DNA of 64,000 bases from Bradyrhizobium liaoningense (GTDB lineage: Bacteria > Pseudomonadota > Alphaproteobacteria > Rhizobiales > Xanthobacteraceae), in assembly GCF_018130955.1 (NCBI RefSeq), contig NZ_JAFCJM010000039.1, positions 1-64,000 of the forward strand, read 5' to 3'. Position 1 is the stretch's first letter. Each line of letters starts with the position of its first letter. The notes under the pieces are model-generated. The model was not told the DNA's origin. It saw nothing but the letters and a program-made list of their open reading frames with translations, and did not search any database. A program made the translations under genes and the position numbers. Shown one piece after another: positions 52,697-59,791 of this stretch.

Positions 52697-53673
52697 CTCA
52701 AATTCGTTCGGTCGTGCTGGGCTGCGGCGCCTATCTGCCGGGGCAGGTCGTGACCAATGCGCAACTCGCAGAGCGCATCGACACGTCCGACGAGTGGATC
52801 GTGCAGCGCACCGGCATCCGCGAGCGGCACATCGCGGCTGATGGCGAGTTCACCTCGCATCTCGCGATCAAGGCGGCGCAGGAAGCCCTCACCAATGCCG
52901 GCATCGACGCGCAATCGATCGAGCTGATCGTGCTGGCGACTTCGACGCCGGACAACACCTTCCCGGCGACCGCGGTCGCCGTGCAGCACGGGCTCGGCAT
53001 TACCCATGGCGCGGCGTTCGATCTCCAGGCGGTGTGCTCCGGCTTCGTGTTTGCGCTCGCGACCGCCGACAATTTCCTGCGCACAGGCGCCTACAAGCGC
53101 GCGCTGGTGATCGGCGCGGAGACGTTCTCGCGCATCCTCGACTGGAACGATCGCGGCACCTGCGTGCTGTTCGGCGACGGCGCCGGCGCGATCGTCCTGG
53201 AAGCCCAGGAGCAGTCCGGCAAGGCGGCGACCGACCGCGGCGTGCTGACCACGCATTTGCGCTCCGACGGCCGGCACAAGGCCAAGCTGTTCGTCGACGG
53301 CGGTCCGTCCTCGACCCAGACCGTCGGCCATCTGCGCATGGAGGGCCGCGAGGTCTTCAAGCACGCGGTCGGCATGATCACCGACGTGATCGTCGACGCC
53401 TTCGAGGCCACCGGCCTCAATGCCGAAAGCATCGACTGGTTCGTGCCACACCAGGCCAACAAGCGAATCATCGACGCGTCCGCGCACAAGCTTCATATCG
53501 CACCGCAGAAGGTGGTGCTGACGGTCGACCGCCACGGCAACACCTCGGCGGCCTCGATTCCGCTGGCGCTGTCGGTGGCGCTGAAGGACGGCCGCATCAA
53601 GCGCGGTGACCTCGTGCTGCTGGAAGCGATGGGCGGCGGCTTCACCTGGGGCTCAGCGCTCGTGCGCTGGTAG
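52693..53673 (+). CDS. fabH: 3-oxoacyl-ACP synthase III
   Basis: 326 aa. It starts fatty acid synthesis by condensing acetyl-CoA with malonyl-ACP. The GTG start overlaps the plsX stop. Catalytic Cys115 is in DLQAVCSGFVFAL, His in WFVPHQANKRII, and Asn in RHGNTSAASIPLAL. Length and order in plsX-fabH-ihfA are typical of Rhizobiales. Confidence 0.97.
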   Translation: MTQIRSVVLGCGAYLPGQVVTNAQLAERIDTSDEWIVQRTGIRERHIAADGEFTSHLAIKAAQEALTNAGIDAQSIELIVLATSTPDNTFPATAVAVQHGLGITHGAAFDLQAVCSGFVFALATADNFLRTGAYKRALVIGAETFSRILDWNDRGTCVLFGDGAGAIVLEAQEQSGKAATDRGVLTTHLRSDGRHKAKLFVDGGPSSTQTVGHLRMEGREVFKHAVGMITDVIVDAFEATGLNAESIDWFVPHQANKRIIDASAHKLHIAPQKVVLTVDRHGNTSAASIPLALSVALKDGRIKRGDLVLLEAMGGGFTWGSALVRW

Positions 53674-53806
53674 AGCGTCCGCGACAATTTTGCTCGCATT
53701 GCGAGTTATTTGGATGCTCCTGCATTGATGAGCGCTGTTGACCATCGTCTCGTAACCTCATAATTTTAGACAACAATTGTTCGCCGCGAGTTTTGGGGCC
53801 AAGGCG

Positions 53807-54145
53807 ATGACCGAGACTAGTAAAACCGTAACGCGTGTCGATCTCTGCGAAGCCGTCTATCAAAAGGTCGGCCTGTCGCGCACCGAGTCGTCTGCGTTCG
53901 TGGAACTCGTGCTGAAGGAAATCACCGACTGCCTCGAGCGGGGCGAGACGGTGAAATTGTCGTCATTCGGTTCCTTTATGGTACGCAAGAAAGGCCAGCG
54001 TATCGGCCGCAATCCGAAGACCGGCACCGAGGTGCCGATCTCGCCGCGCCGTGTGATGGTGTTCAAGCCGTCGGCCATCCTCAAGCAGCGGATCAACGGC
54101 CAGCACAGGGCCAACGGCGACGGCAACGAGCAACCGGAGGCGTAA
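53807..54145 (+). CDS. ihfA: Integration host factor alpha subunit
   Basis: 112 aa HU/IHF-fold DNA-bending protein; with IHF-beta it shapes promoters and recombination sites. Motifs: VTRVDLCEAVYQKVGLSRTE, CLERGETVKLSSFGSFMVRKK, and the beta-arm GRNPKTGTEVPISPRRVM, ending with a hydrophilic tail. ATG 53807 (MTETSKTV) is preferred to the start ten codons upstream. Confidence 0.95.
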   Translation: MTETSKTVTRVDLCEAVYQKVGLSRTESSAFVELVLKEITDCLERGETVKLSSFGSFMVRKKGQRIGRNPKTGTEVPISPRRVMVFKPSAILKQRINGQHRANGDGNEQPEA

Positions 54146-54169
54146 TCGCCCTCCAGGAGGAGCCGGCTT

Positions 54170-54742
54170 TTGGACAAGTCGCCGGACGCATTCCGCACCA
54201 TCAGTGAGGTCGCGCAGGACCTCGACATCCCGCAGCACGTGCTGCGCTTCTGGGAAACGCGGTTTTCCCAGATCAAGCCCATGAAACGCAGCGGCGGCCG
54301 CCGCTACTACCGCCCTGATGACGTAGACCTCCTGAAGGGCATCCGCCGGCTGCTCTACAGCGAGGGCTACACCATCCGCGGCGTGCAGCGGATCCTGAAG
54401 GAGCACGGCATCAAGTCCGTCCAGGGGCTGGCCGATTCGTCAGCCGCCGTCTCCTTCGGCGCGATCGAGGACGCGATCGGACGGAGCCTGGTCGAGGATG
54501 GCGAAGAGATCGAAGCCCCGCGCGGCCGCGACACCGACGACGACGATTACCAGGGTGAAGAGGAGGAAGGTATCGACTTCCGCTTCGCCGAGATCGACGA
54601 CGAGGAGGTGCTCACCACCTTCCGCAAGGGCCCGAGCGAGCGCTCAGGCCCGGGTCCGGCCGACCGGGAGCGGCTGGAGCGAGTGCTGGCCGACCTCGTG
54701 GCCTGCCGCGAAATGCTCGACCACGCCATGAAGGACGGCTGA
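54170..54742 (+). CDS. MerR-family transcriptional regulator
   Basis: 190 aa. The N-terminal MerR HTH is KSPDAFRTISEVAQDLDIPQH, VLRFWETRFSQIKPMKRSGG and RRYYRPDDVDLLKGIRRLLY, residues 2-75. The rest is acidic (TDDDDYQGEEEEGIDF) with no metal-binding Cys. The start is TTG 54170 with AGGAGG 9 bases upstream. This MerR gene always follows ihfA in Rhizobiales (often labelled merR or 'yhdM-like'); targets are unknown. Followed by tRNA-Pro. Confidence 0.9.
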   Translation: MDKSPDAFRTISEVAQDLDIPQHVLRFWETRFSQIKPMKRSGGRRYYRPDDVDLLKGIRRLLYSEGYTIRGVQRILKEHGIKSVQGLADSSAAVSFGAIEDAIGRSLVEDGEEIEAPRGRDTDDDDYQGEEEEGIDFRFAEIDDEEVLTTFRKGPSERSGPGPADRERLERVLADLVACREMLDHAMKDG

Positions 54743-54835
54743 CCGTCCCGGAAGCTGCAATAGGGTTGTTCCCGGACCAAACGACTAGTCCTGCGCCTTG
54801 CGCAACGGCCTGATCGCGGCTAAGGGAACGGCATT

Positions 54836-54913
54836 CGGAGCGTGGCGCAGCCCGGTTAGCGCACTAGTCTGGGAGACTAGGGGTCGGAGGTTCAAATCCT
54901 CTCGCTCCGACCA
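54836..54913 (+). tRNA. tRNA-Pro, anticodon GGG
   Basis: A full cloverleaf is visible. The 7-bp acceptor stem CGGAGCG (54836-54842) pairs with CGCTCCG (54903-54909). The D stem is GCGC/GCGC. The anticodon stem CTAGT/ACTAG encloses loop CTGGGAG, so the anticodon is GGG reading CCC. The T stem GGAGG/CCTCT encloses TTCAAAT. The discriminator A and CCA (54911-54913) are encoded. Confidence 0.95.
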
Positions 54914-54992
54914 AAATTCAAAGCAAAGTCAAACTCGATTTCGGGCGGTCAGTTGCCGGCGGACCGCCCGGTCGCGGTCGGCTGACAACAAC

Positions 54993-55018
54993 GTCGAAAA
55001 CAACCCCATGCACAGTAG
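54993..55018. repeat. Dispersed repeat R5, copy b
   Basis: These 26 bases are identical to 19584-19609. They lie between the intact and the degenerate tRNA-Pro copies. Downstream is a promoter-like pair TTGACG and TAGTAT separated by 18 bases (about 55063-55092), which may be part of a longer repeat. Confidence 0.75.
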
Positions 55019-55150
55019 CCGGCGAGGGCGGGGCGACGCCTTGCGAATTTTCCGAAATTCTGCTTGACGCGTCGGGCAAATCGGGGGTAGTATGTCATCA
55101 TCGCAGGTTGTGGTTTGAACTCTCACGATGCCCATCCAGACAGGCGCAAA

Positions 55151-55225
55151 TGGAGCGGCGCAGCCGGTCAGCGCACTCGTCTGGGAGGCTAGGGGTTGGA
55201 GGTTCAAATCCTCTCGCTCCGACCA
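55151..55225 (+). pseudogene. Degenerate second tRNA-Pro(GGG) copy
   Basis: 75 bp closely similar to 54836-54913. The anticodon loop CTGGGAG and the whole 3' part from GGAGGTTCAAATCC to the encoded CCA are identical. Compared with the intact gene it lacks the two bases linking acceptor and D stems and one D-loop base, starts with T opposite G, and has a C-T mismatch in the anticodon stem. It is probably not a working tRNA. It looks like a duplicated attachment site or a decayed tandem copy. Confidence 0.75.
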
Positions 55226-55279
55226 TTTTCGAGAGACGGACTTCGCCGTTGGCAGTGGCCTAGAGCGGGTCAGCAGAAC

Positions 55280-55699
55280 CTAATTTTCGAGGTCGACATA
55301 CTGCCGAAGCCGGAAGACGATTTCGGGCAAAGCCCGCCGCAGGCGTGTCGCGTCTTGGGAAGTGGTCGAGAATGGTGCGAACCTGATCATGGCGTTCCAA
55401 GGTCGGCTTCCGTAAACGGTGATCGAGACCCCGGCTTTCGGAAAGCCATCAACTTTGCGAAGCTCACCAAGGACGAGGTCGGCGATCGCCACAGCGGGCA
55501 GTCGCGCTCGTTTTTCATCGGTGTCGCCGGCGGACAAGGAAGCGACTGGCTTCGCAGGTGGCGCTGCCGCGGTCACGGGCTCCTCTTGGAGTGTTGGCGG
55601 CATCTCCGGCGCCGGGGGCGCGGTGGCGGGCGACGTGGGCGGAGCAAAAATGCTGCTGATCAGCGCCGCAAGGCCTGCTTCTTTCGCATCATCGCTCAT
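55280..55699 (-). CDS. Hypothetical protein with Pro/Ala-rich N-terminus
   Basis: 139 aa. The first 60 residues are low-complexity (PPTSPATAPPAPEMPPTLQE). The C-terminal 70 form a plausible small domain (AVAIADLVLGELRKVDGFPKAG, SITVYGSRPWNAMIRFAPF, LRRALPEIVFRLRQYVDLEN). A GAGAGAG stretch lies just before the ATG. I recognise no family. It is the most convincing gene in the otherwise poor 55.2-57.4 kb stretch. Its position beside the tRNA copy suggests acquired DNA. Confidence 0.55.
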   Translation of the reverse strand: MSDDAKEAGLAALISSIFAPPTSPATAPPAPEMPPTLQEEPVTAAAPPAKPVASLSAGDTDEKRARLPAVAIADLVLGELRKVDGFPKAGVSITVYGSRPWNAMIRFAPFSTTSQDATRLRRALPEIVFRLRQYVDLEN

Positions 55700-55889
55700 C
55701 GCTCTCTCGCAATTGGGCCCAGCCTAACAGCTCCCGGAAAGGACGCCATCATGCCCTGGAGCAGGGCGGTTCCTGTGTTCGCGATCGAACATTCAGGCGT
55801 GCAAAGTTTCGCTAAGCTCGTCCTCAGCGAGCTACCTGATTCACGAAGGGGCGTCGAAGGTGTTGGGCGGTCTGGTGATGCGCTGGCGT

Positions 55890-56087
55890 ATGCGCAATTT
55901 TTTGTTGATTTGTCCCTCTTGCAAAAGTGCCGCTTCCGCGATCCGCGGGCGCTACATGCTCGGCCAGGAGCGATTGACGTGCAATCGCTGCGGAGCAACT
56001 GACTCTTTGACTTTCTGGCGTTTCGAAGGGATAGCTCACCGCGCGTGCGCGATGAGCAGTCGGAAGGATTCTTGCGTTCATGGCTAG
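55890..56087 (+). CDS. Possible small zinc-ribbon protein
   Basis: 65 aa from ATG 55890. It contains CPSCKSAASAIRG and, 20 residues later, CNRCGATDSLTF, a two-knuckle CxxC pattern that could bind one zinc. The rest is short and unlike any family I know. Upstream in-frame starts exist at 55860 and 55878. Chance ORFs are common here, so this is a weak call made on the Cys pattern alone. Confidence 0.3.
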   Translation: MRNFLLICPSCKSAASAIRGRYMLGQERLTCNRCGATDSLTFWRFEGIAHRACAMSSRKDSCVHG

Positions 56088-56120
56088 TTAGAACAGTGTT
56101 TTTTTTGGGGGGATTAGCAA

Positions 56121-56339
56121 ATGACAAATTGTGTGATCGTTCGGGCCTATGGAAGGCAATTGGATCAGTTGCGCGGAGAGGCATCCCGCATTTCGCGGGC
56201 AAACGAAGTCGACTGGTGGATCGAGCGCGGAGTCCAAGGCACACGATTTTGCTTTGAGGGCGCTGAGGCGAAGAGGGCGTTCGTCTCGATCTGCGAAAAC
56301 GTCGGTGTTTCGCATATTGATGGCGCCCCGCCAGCGTGA
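56121..56339 (+). CDS. Hypothetical small protein
   Basis: 72 aa (MTNCVIVRAYGRQLDQLRG, NEVDWWIERGVQGTRFCF, AFVSICENVGVSHIDG). GGGGGGA lies about 8 bases before the ATG, a strong ribosome site. The composition is protein-like (balanced charges, clear amphipathic pattern). Its 3' end lies beside the ligase fragment on the other strand. No family recognised. Confidence 0.4.
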   Translation: MTNCVIVRAYGRQLDQLRGEASRISRANEVDWWIERGVQGTRFCFEGAEAKRAFVSICENVGVSHIDGAPPA

Positions 56340-56463
56340 ACAGGCGATTGTTCTCCCGGATGACCAGCATCCGATAGCCGTCGTGCTTTACCTCGTGGAT
56401 CCAGTCCGGGCTCGATGAGACCTGCTTGCCGGTGGGTTGCCAGGCAGAGCTCGTAATACGCAT
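56322..56463 (-). pseudogene. Fragment of an ATP-dependent DNA ligase
   Basis: About 45 codons on the minus strand read SSPDWIHEVKHDGYRMLVI then RENNRLFTLAGRH. This is the adenylation motif I region of ATP-dependent ligases and LigD (typical: DWIHEIKHDGYR, Lys being the nucleotidyl acceptor). No other ligase motif follows; the frame continues only as apparent noise. It is a remnant of a once larger gene. Confidence 0.6.
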
Positions 56464-56829
56464 CGGCCGGAAGGTAGTTCTTTGCTGCGCAATCTACGAA
56501 TCGGGAACAACATCGTTCAGAGCAAGAAAATAAATCTGTTAAATAGATACAATTTAAATGACAATTAAATGGTGTTATTGCTAGGCTGGAACCGCCTGGC
56601 GATCGACCCACGCTTTGGCCTCGAAACGGCTCCGGCGTCTTTTTCCAGCCCCAAGCCCCAGAGATGTCGGGGCCCTTTCTTGTTGGATTATTTGGGGAGT
56701 ACCTGACTTTTGTGAGAATCGTTGACGCGTTGCGTCAGGTCGCATGACATGCACTCGTCTGAGTTGCGCTTTTTGTGTTTTCACGTATCGACGCGCCATT
56801 TGACCTAGGTATTTTAGTAGAGGCGTATC
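56464..56829. other. Gene-poor stretch with AT-rich patch
   Basis: No convincing gene. 56520-56580 is strikingly AT-rich for this genome (runs such as TAAATAGATACAATTTAAATG). At 56640-56690 a hairpin-like CCCCAAGCCCCAGAGATGTCGG-type segment (CCCCAAG...GGGGCC) with following TTTC may be a decayed terminator for the minus strand or plus strand. Confidence 0.35.
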
Positions 56830-57191
56830 ATGAGTAATATCGCGCCGGTATTTTGCGCCGGCACCTCGATGCGCTCGTTTCTGAGCTTTCCGAACTGGAG
56901 AATCTTCGAGACCGCGTGCTCAAGGCGGAGCAAAGAAGGCTTGGGAGGGCGCGCACGCGGTCAACACGGACGATCAGGACACCGCTGGGGAACAGTCTTG
57001 CCATGGCCCCGCGTCCAAACGGCGAAGGCGAGCTGGTGCTGGCTCATTGCGTCCACGATGGAGGCCTGCGTGGTCGCGACGCGCTTGGCGAGGCTGCTGG
57101 GGTTCAGGTCCAGGACCGCATCGAGCGCCAGGAGAGAGATCGCGAGGAGCGCAACCGTCCCGGCGACAGCAATTCTTTTCCAATCAGCTGA
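56830..57191 (+). pseudogene. Probable frameshifted small coiled-coil ORF
   Basis: ATG 56830 opens MSNIAPVFCAGT in one frame. From about 56865 the coding look moves to another frame: HLDALVSELSELENLRDRV, then LKAEQRRLGRARTRSTRT, which is a heptad-like helix. Joining the two needs one frameshift near 56860-56870. The downstream part to 57191 is Arg-rich and unconvincing. A broken gene is likelier than a working one. Confidence 0.35.
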
Positions 57192-57197
57192 GTGCAT
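56961..57197 (-). CDS. Hypothetical small exported or membrane protein
   Basis: 78 aa from ATG 57197. The N-terminus (MHSADWKRIAVAGTVALLAISLLALDAVLDL) looks like a signal anchor, followed by a hydrophilic tail (SLAKRVATTQASIVDAMSQHQ). AGAAAG lies upstream. It runs antisense to the broken ORF above, so only one of the two can be a normal gene. Function unknown. Confidence 0.4.
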   Translation of the reverse strand: MHSADWKRIAVAGTVALLAISLLALDAVLDLNPSSLAKRVATTQASIVDAMSQHQLAFAVWTRGHGKTVPQRCPDRPC

Positions 57198-57387
57198 CAA
57201 TTAACTTTCTAAGGTATTTCAGCGCGCTTGTAGGGATAGGTGGGGCGTTTGTGCCTGGTTCAACCCCTCGCGCAGGCTCACGCACGCGTTCGTGAAGTGC
57301 GACGGATCTGTGACGGGGGGCGCTGGTTACGCGTCAATCAGGTGATTGTCCAGCGTCGAGTCCTCGAACAATGAATTGCGGAGCGCG

Positions 57388-58008
57388 CTATTTCAAAAAC
57401 CCCACCACCATCCGCGTCGTCTCGTCGATCAGCGTCTTCACCATCTTCTCCGACAGCATCTCGGCCTGGTTCAGCACCGTGTTGTGCGCGATCGCTTCGA
57501 TGGTGCTGACGCAGACGAAGGCGGCCAGTCCAAGGTCGATCTTGCGGAGCTCGGCCCTGCGGCTTTCGAGATAGCTGCGGACGAGGGCGTGGACCTCGCG
57601 GTTGGAGGCTTCGACATCGAGCTTGCCGGCGCGCGGGATCTGCTCGTCGAGCACCCGGTGCAGTCTGGGATTGATGTGATGGGACTCGATGGCCACGGTC
57701 ACGAGCCGGCGCACCGCCGGTTCGACCGGCATGTCAGCGACCTCGACGAAGGCCCCGCGGACGAAGCCCATGATCTCTTCGTTGTGACGATCGATCACGG
57801 CGGCGACGAGCGCTTCCTTGCTCGGAAAATACTGGTAGAGCGAGCCGACGCTGACGCCGGCGACCTCGGCGATGCGGTTGGTGCTGGCCTTCTCAAAACC
57901 TTCCCGGACCAGAATGCGAGCGGTCGCCTCGACGAGGGCGTCGACGGTCGCGCGCGAGCGCGCCTGCGAGGCATTTTTCCGGGGTTTTGTCGGCGGCTTT
58001 CGCGCCAT
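57388..58008 (-). CDS. TetR-family transcriptional regulator
   Basis: 206 aa from ATG 58008 (MARKPPTKPRKNASQARSR). The HTH domain is VDALVEATARILVREGFEKASTNRIAEVAGVSVGSLYQYFPSKEAL, cited as residues 19-64, with recognition helix GVSVGSLYQYF. The C-terminal ligand domain ends KTLIDETTRMVVGFLK. Divergent from the esterase gene at 58131; the 122-bp spacer contains a palindrome that is a likely operator, so it probably represses itself and the esterase. Confidence 0.9.
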   Translation of the reverse strand: MARKPPTKPRKNASQARSRATVDALVEATARILVREGFEKASTNRIAEVAGVSVGSLYQYFPSKEALVAAVIDRHNEEIMGFVRGAFVEVADMPVEPAVRRLVTVAIESHHINPRLHRVLDEQIPRAGKLDVEASNREVHALVRSYLESRRAELRKIDLGLAAFVCVSTIEAIAHNTVLNQAEMLSEKMVKTLIDETTRMVVGFLK

Positions 58009-58023
58009 GGCTTCCGCTTTCGA

Positions 58024-58056
58024 ATGCGAGTAGAAAAAGCGAGTTATCGCTCGCAT
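58024..58056. promoter_or_regulatory. Palindromic candidate TetR operator
   Basis: ATGCGAG (58024-58030) and CTCGCAT (58050-58056) form outer arms. AGCGA (58038-58042) and TCGCT (58047-58051) form an inner palindrome around GTTA. It lies in the middle of the divergent TetR-esterase spacer and just upstream of TTATAT, a possible -10. Confidence 0.55.
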
Positions 58057-58130
58057 TATATCGGACAGTCGCGGCGCCTCGGCAAGCCCCCTTCGTCGCG
58101 ACGTCAATGTCGAGCAATGGGATTGAGACC

Positions 58131-59105
58131 ATGAGCGTTGCAAAGATCGTATCGTCCTTGCAGTTCTGCCCAAGTGCCCGCTTGCTCGGGGTACCGGCGC
58201 CCCGCGATCCGGCGCCGAGCTTGCAGAGCCGCTGCTTCAACGCACTGCTGCGGCGGCTGCCGTTCAAGACACAGCTTGCCTCGGCCGAGGCGGTGCAGGC
58301 GCATGTGCAAAAGCTCGCCTTGCAGCCGGCTTCGTTTGAGCCGCCGAACCTTGGCCGCGGCGTCGAGGTGACGCTGACCAAGATGGGGGGATGGCCGGTC
58401 TATTACACCGCGCCGTCGTCGGGCTATGAGGGCTGCAACTACGTGATGTTCCTGCACGGCGGCGGCTTCATCAACGAGATCGTGCCGGCGCATTGGCGCT
58501 TCGTCGGTCAGATGACGCGCAAGGCGCGCGTCGTTTGCGTCGTGCCGATCTATCCGCTTGCGCCCAGGGCTACCGCGAAAGACGTCGTGCCGGCGACGGC
58601 CGAACTGTTGCGCATGCTGCTGGAGGACGCCGGGTCCGCAAGAGTAACTGTTGTCGGCAACTCGGCCGGTGCGGGCCTCGCGTTGGCTGCCTGCCAGTGG
58701 CTGCGCGATCGCGGGCATCGGCAACCGAACCTGTTAGTGCTGATCTCGCCCGCGGCCGATGCATCGGTCAGCCGCCCGGAGCAGGTGGCGATCGCGGCGC
58801 GCGACCCGATCCAGGACATTCCGGGGATCATCGAGGCGGGGCGTCTCTATGCCGGCGAGCTCGATGTCGGCCATCCCTTCGTCAGTCCCCTGAACGGAGC
58901 CTTCCGTTCACTCGCGCCGATGCTCATCTTCGCAGGGACCCGCGATCTGCTGTACCCTGACAGCGTCGATCTGGCCGCGCGGGCGAGGGCGGTGGGCGTG
59001 CCGGTCGAGCTCCATCTGCGGCGCGACCAGCCGCACAATTACGCGCTGATGCCGACACCGGAAGGGCGAGTGGCGCGCAAGATCATTTTGCGTGCGGTTG
59101 CTTAG
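58131..59105 (+). CDS. Alpha/beta hydrolase, HSL (hormone-sensitive lipase) family esterase
   Basis: 324 aa. The oxyanion motif HGGGF is at 109-113. The nucleophile Ser178 is in VVGNSAGAGLALA. The acid Asp is in GTRDLLYPDS, and His is in QPHNYALMP. This is the full HSL-family triad for hydrolysis of short or medium-chain esters. ATG 58131 is chosen because the longer frame overlaps the operator and the tetR gene. The divergent TetR suggests induction by a substrate or related hydrophobic compound. Confidence 0.9.
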   Translation: MSVAKIVSSLQFCPSARLLGVPAPRDPAPSLQSRCFNALLRRLPFKTQLASAEAVQAHVQKLALQPASFEPPNLGRGVEVTLTKMGGWPVYYTAPSSGYEGCNYVMFLHGGGFINEIVPAHWRFVGQMTRKARVVCVVPIYPLAPRATAKDVVPATAELLRMLLEDAGSARVTVVGNSAGAGLALAACQWLRDRGHRQPNLLVLISPAADASVSRPEQVAIAARDPIQDIPGIIEAGRLYAGELDVGHPFVSPLNGAFRSLAPMLIFAGTRDLLYPDSVDLAARARAVGVPVELHLRRDQPHNYALMPTPEGRVARKIILRAVA

Positions 59106-59220
59106 GGGGAAAGCGTGATCGTTGTCACAGAGCGCGGCCTTAATGGGAACCGGCGCTGCAGCCCAAGCGGAGGGGAGGGGGCGCCTCCGGGGCGTTTCCT
59201 CGATAGCTCAGCCTTGCGGA

Positions 59221-59460
59221 TTAGGCGTGGCTTTTAACCTCGTAATGGCCCGGCACACATTTGTAGCGTTCGATGCGCCAGTTGGTGCGATAGATCGGGT
59301 GTTCGCCCATCCATTTCGCCAGCGGCGCCTGAGCCCCGATCGCGCATTGCATCAGCGACATCTCGGGCGACATGTTGCTGTCGGTCACGATCTCCTCGAC
59401 ACAACTGCCGGTAGCAGCTCCGCTGAGTCGGCATAGTACGGCAACGACGGTCACAAACAT
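59221..59460 (-). CDS. Small secreted protein, unknown
   Basis: 79 aa from ATG 59460, with GAGG 8 bases upstream. A short signal peptide (MFVTVVAVLCRLSGAATG) precedes a domain with three Cys (GSCVEEIVTD, MQCAIGAQAPLAKWM, YKCVPGHYEV). The pattern CAIGAQAPLAKWMGEHP resembles many Bradyrhizobium small periplasmic proteins of unknown function. Convergent with the esterase gene. Confidence 0.65.
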   Translation of the reverse strand: MFVTVVAVLCRLSGAATGSCVEEIVTDSNMSPEMSLMQCAIGAQAPLAKWMGEHPIYRTNWRIERYKCVPGHYEVKSHA

Positions 59461-59791
59461 TCTATTCACCTCTTCGGCTGTTTCTCACCACCACGAGGAT
59501 GCAAGGGGGATGCCACGGCATGGTCGAACGCCACGCGACCACCGCAGATTTGACCTGCTTCCCGGCCCCAATTGACGAATCGAATTGTAAGAAATTCCCC
59601 GTTCGCAGCGGAGCCGGACAACTACGGGCGTACTGCTACGGCCCTGCCATGCCGGCCTCTCAGGGCAGCCGCGCCAAGGCGCCGCTTTGATGCGAGGCGC
59701 GCTGTCGATAGGCTCCACAGCCGCGGACATTCGCCGACAGAGCGAGGCCGCCAAGGGTTGGCATGGGTTTCGGGAAACGCGAGGGAAGAAC
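59461..59791. other. Intergenic spacer, no gene seen
   Basis: 331 bp between divergent genes. I see no supported ORF, RNA or repeat. It should hold the promoters of the secreted protein (-) and the DapA-like gene (+). Confidence 0.4.

Noticed and set aside
55696..56463. A 255-aa minus-strand protein containing the ligase motif
   Set aside because: Only about 45 residues at its start resemble a ligase; the rest is Arg/Ser-rich, overlaps better ORFs, and has no further motif.
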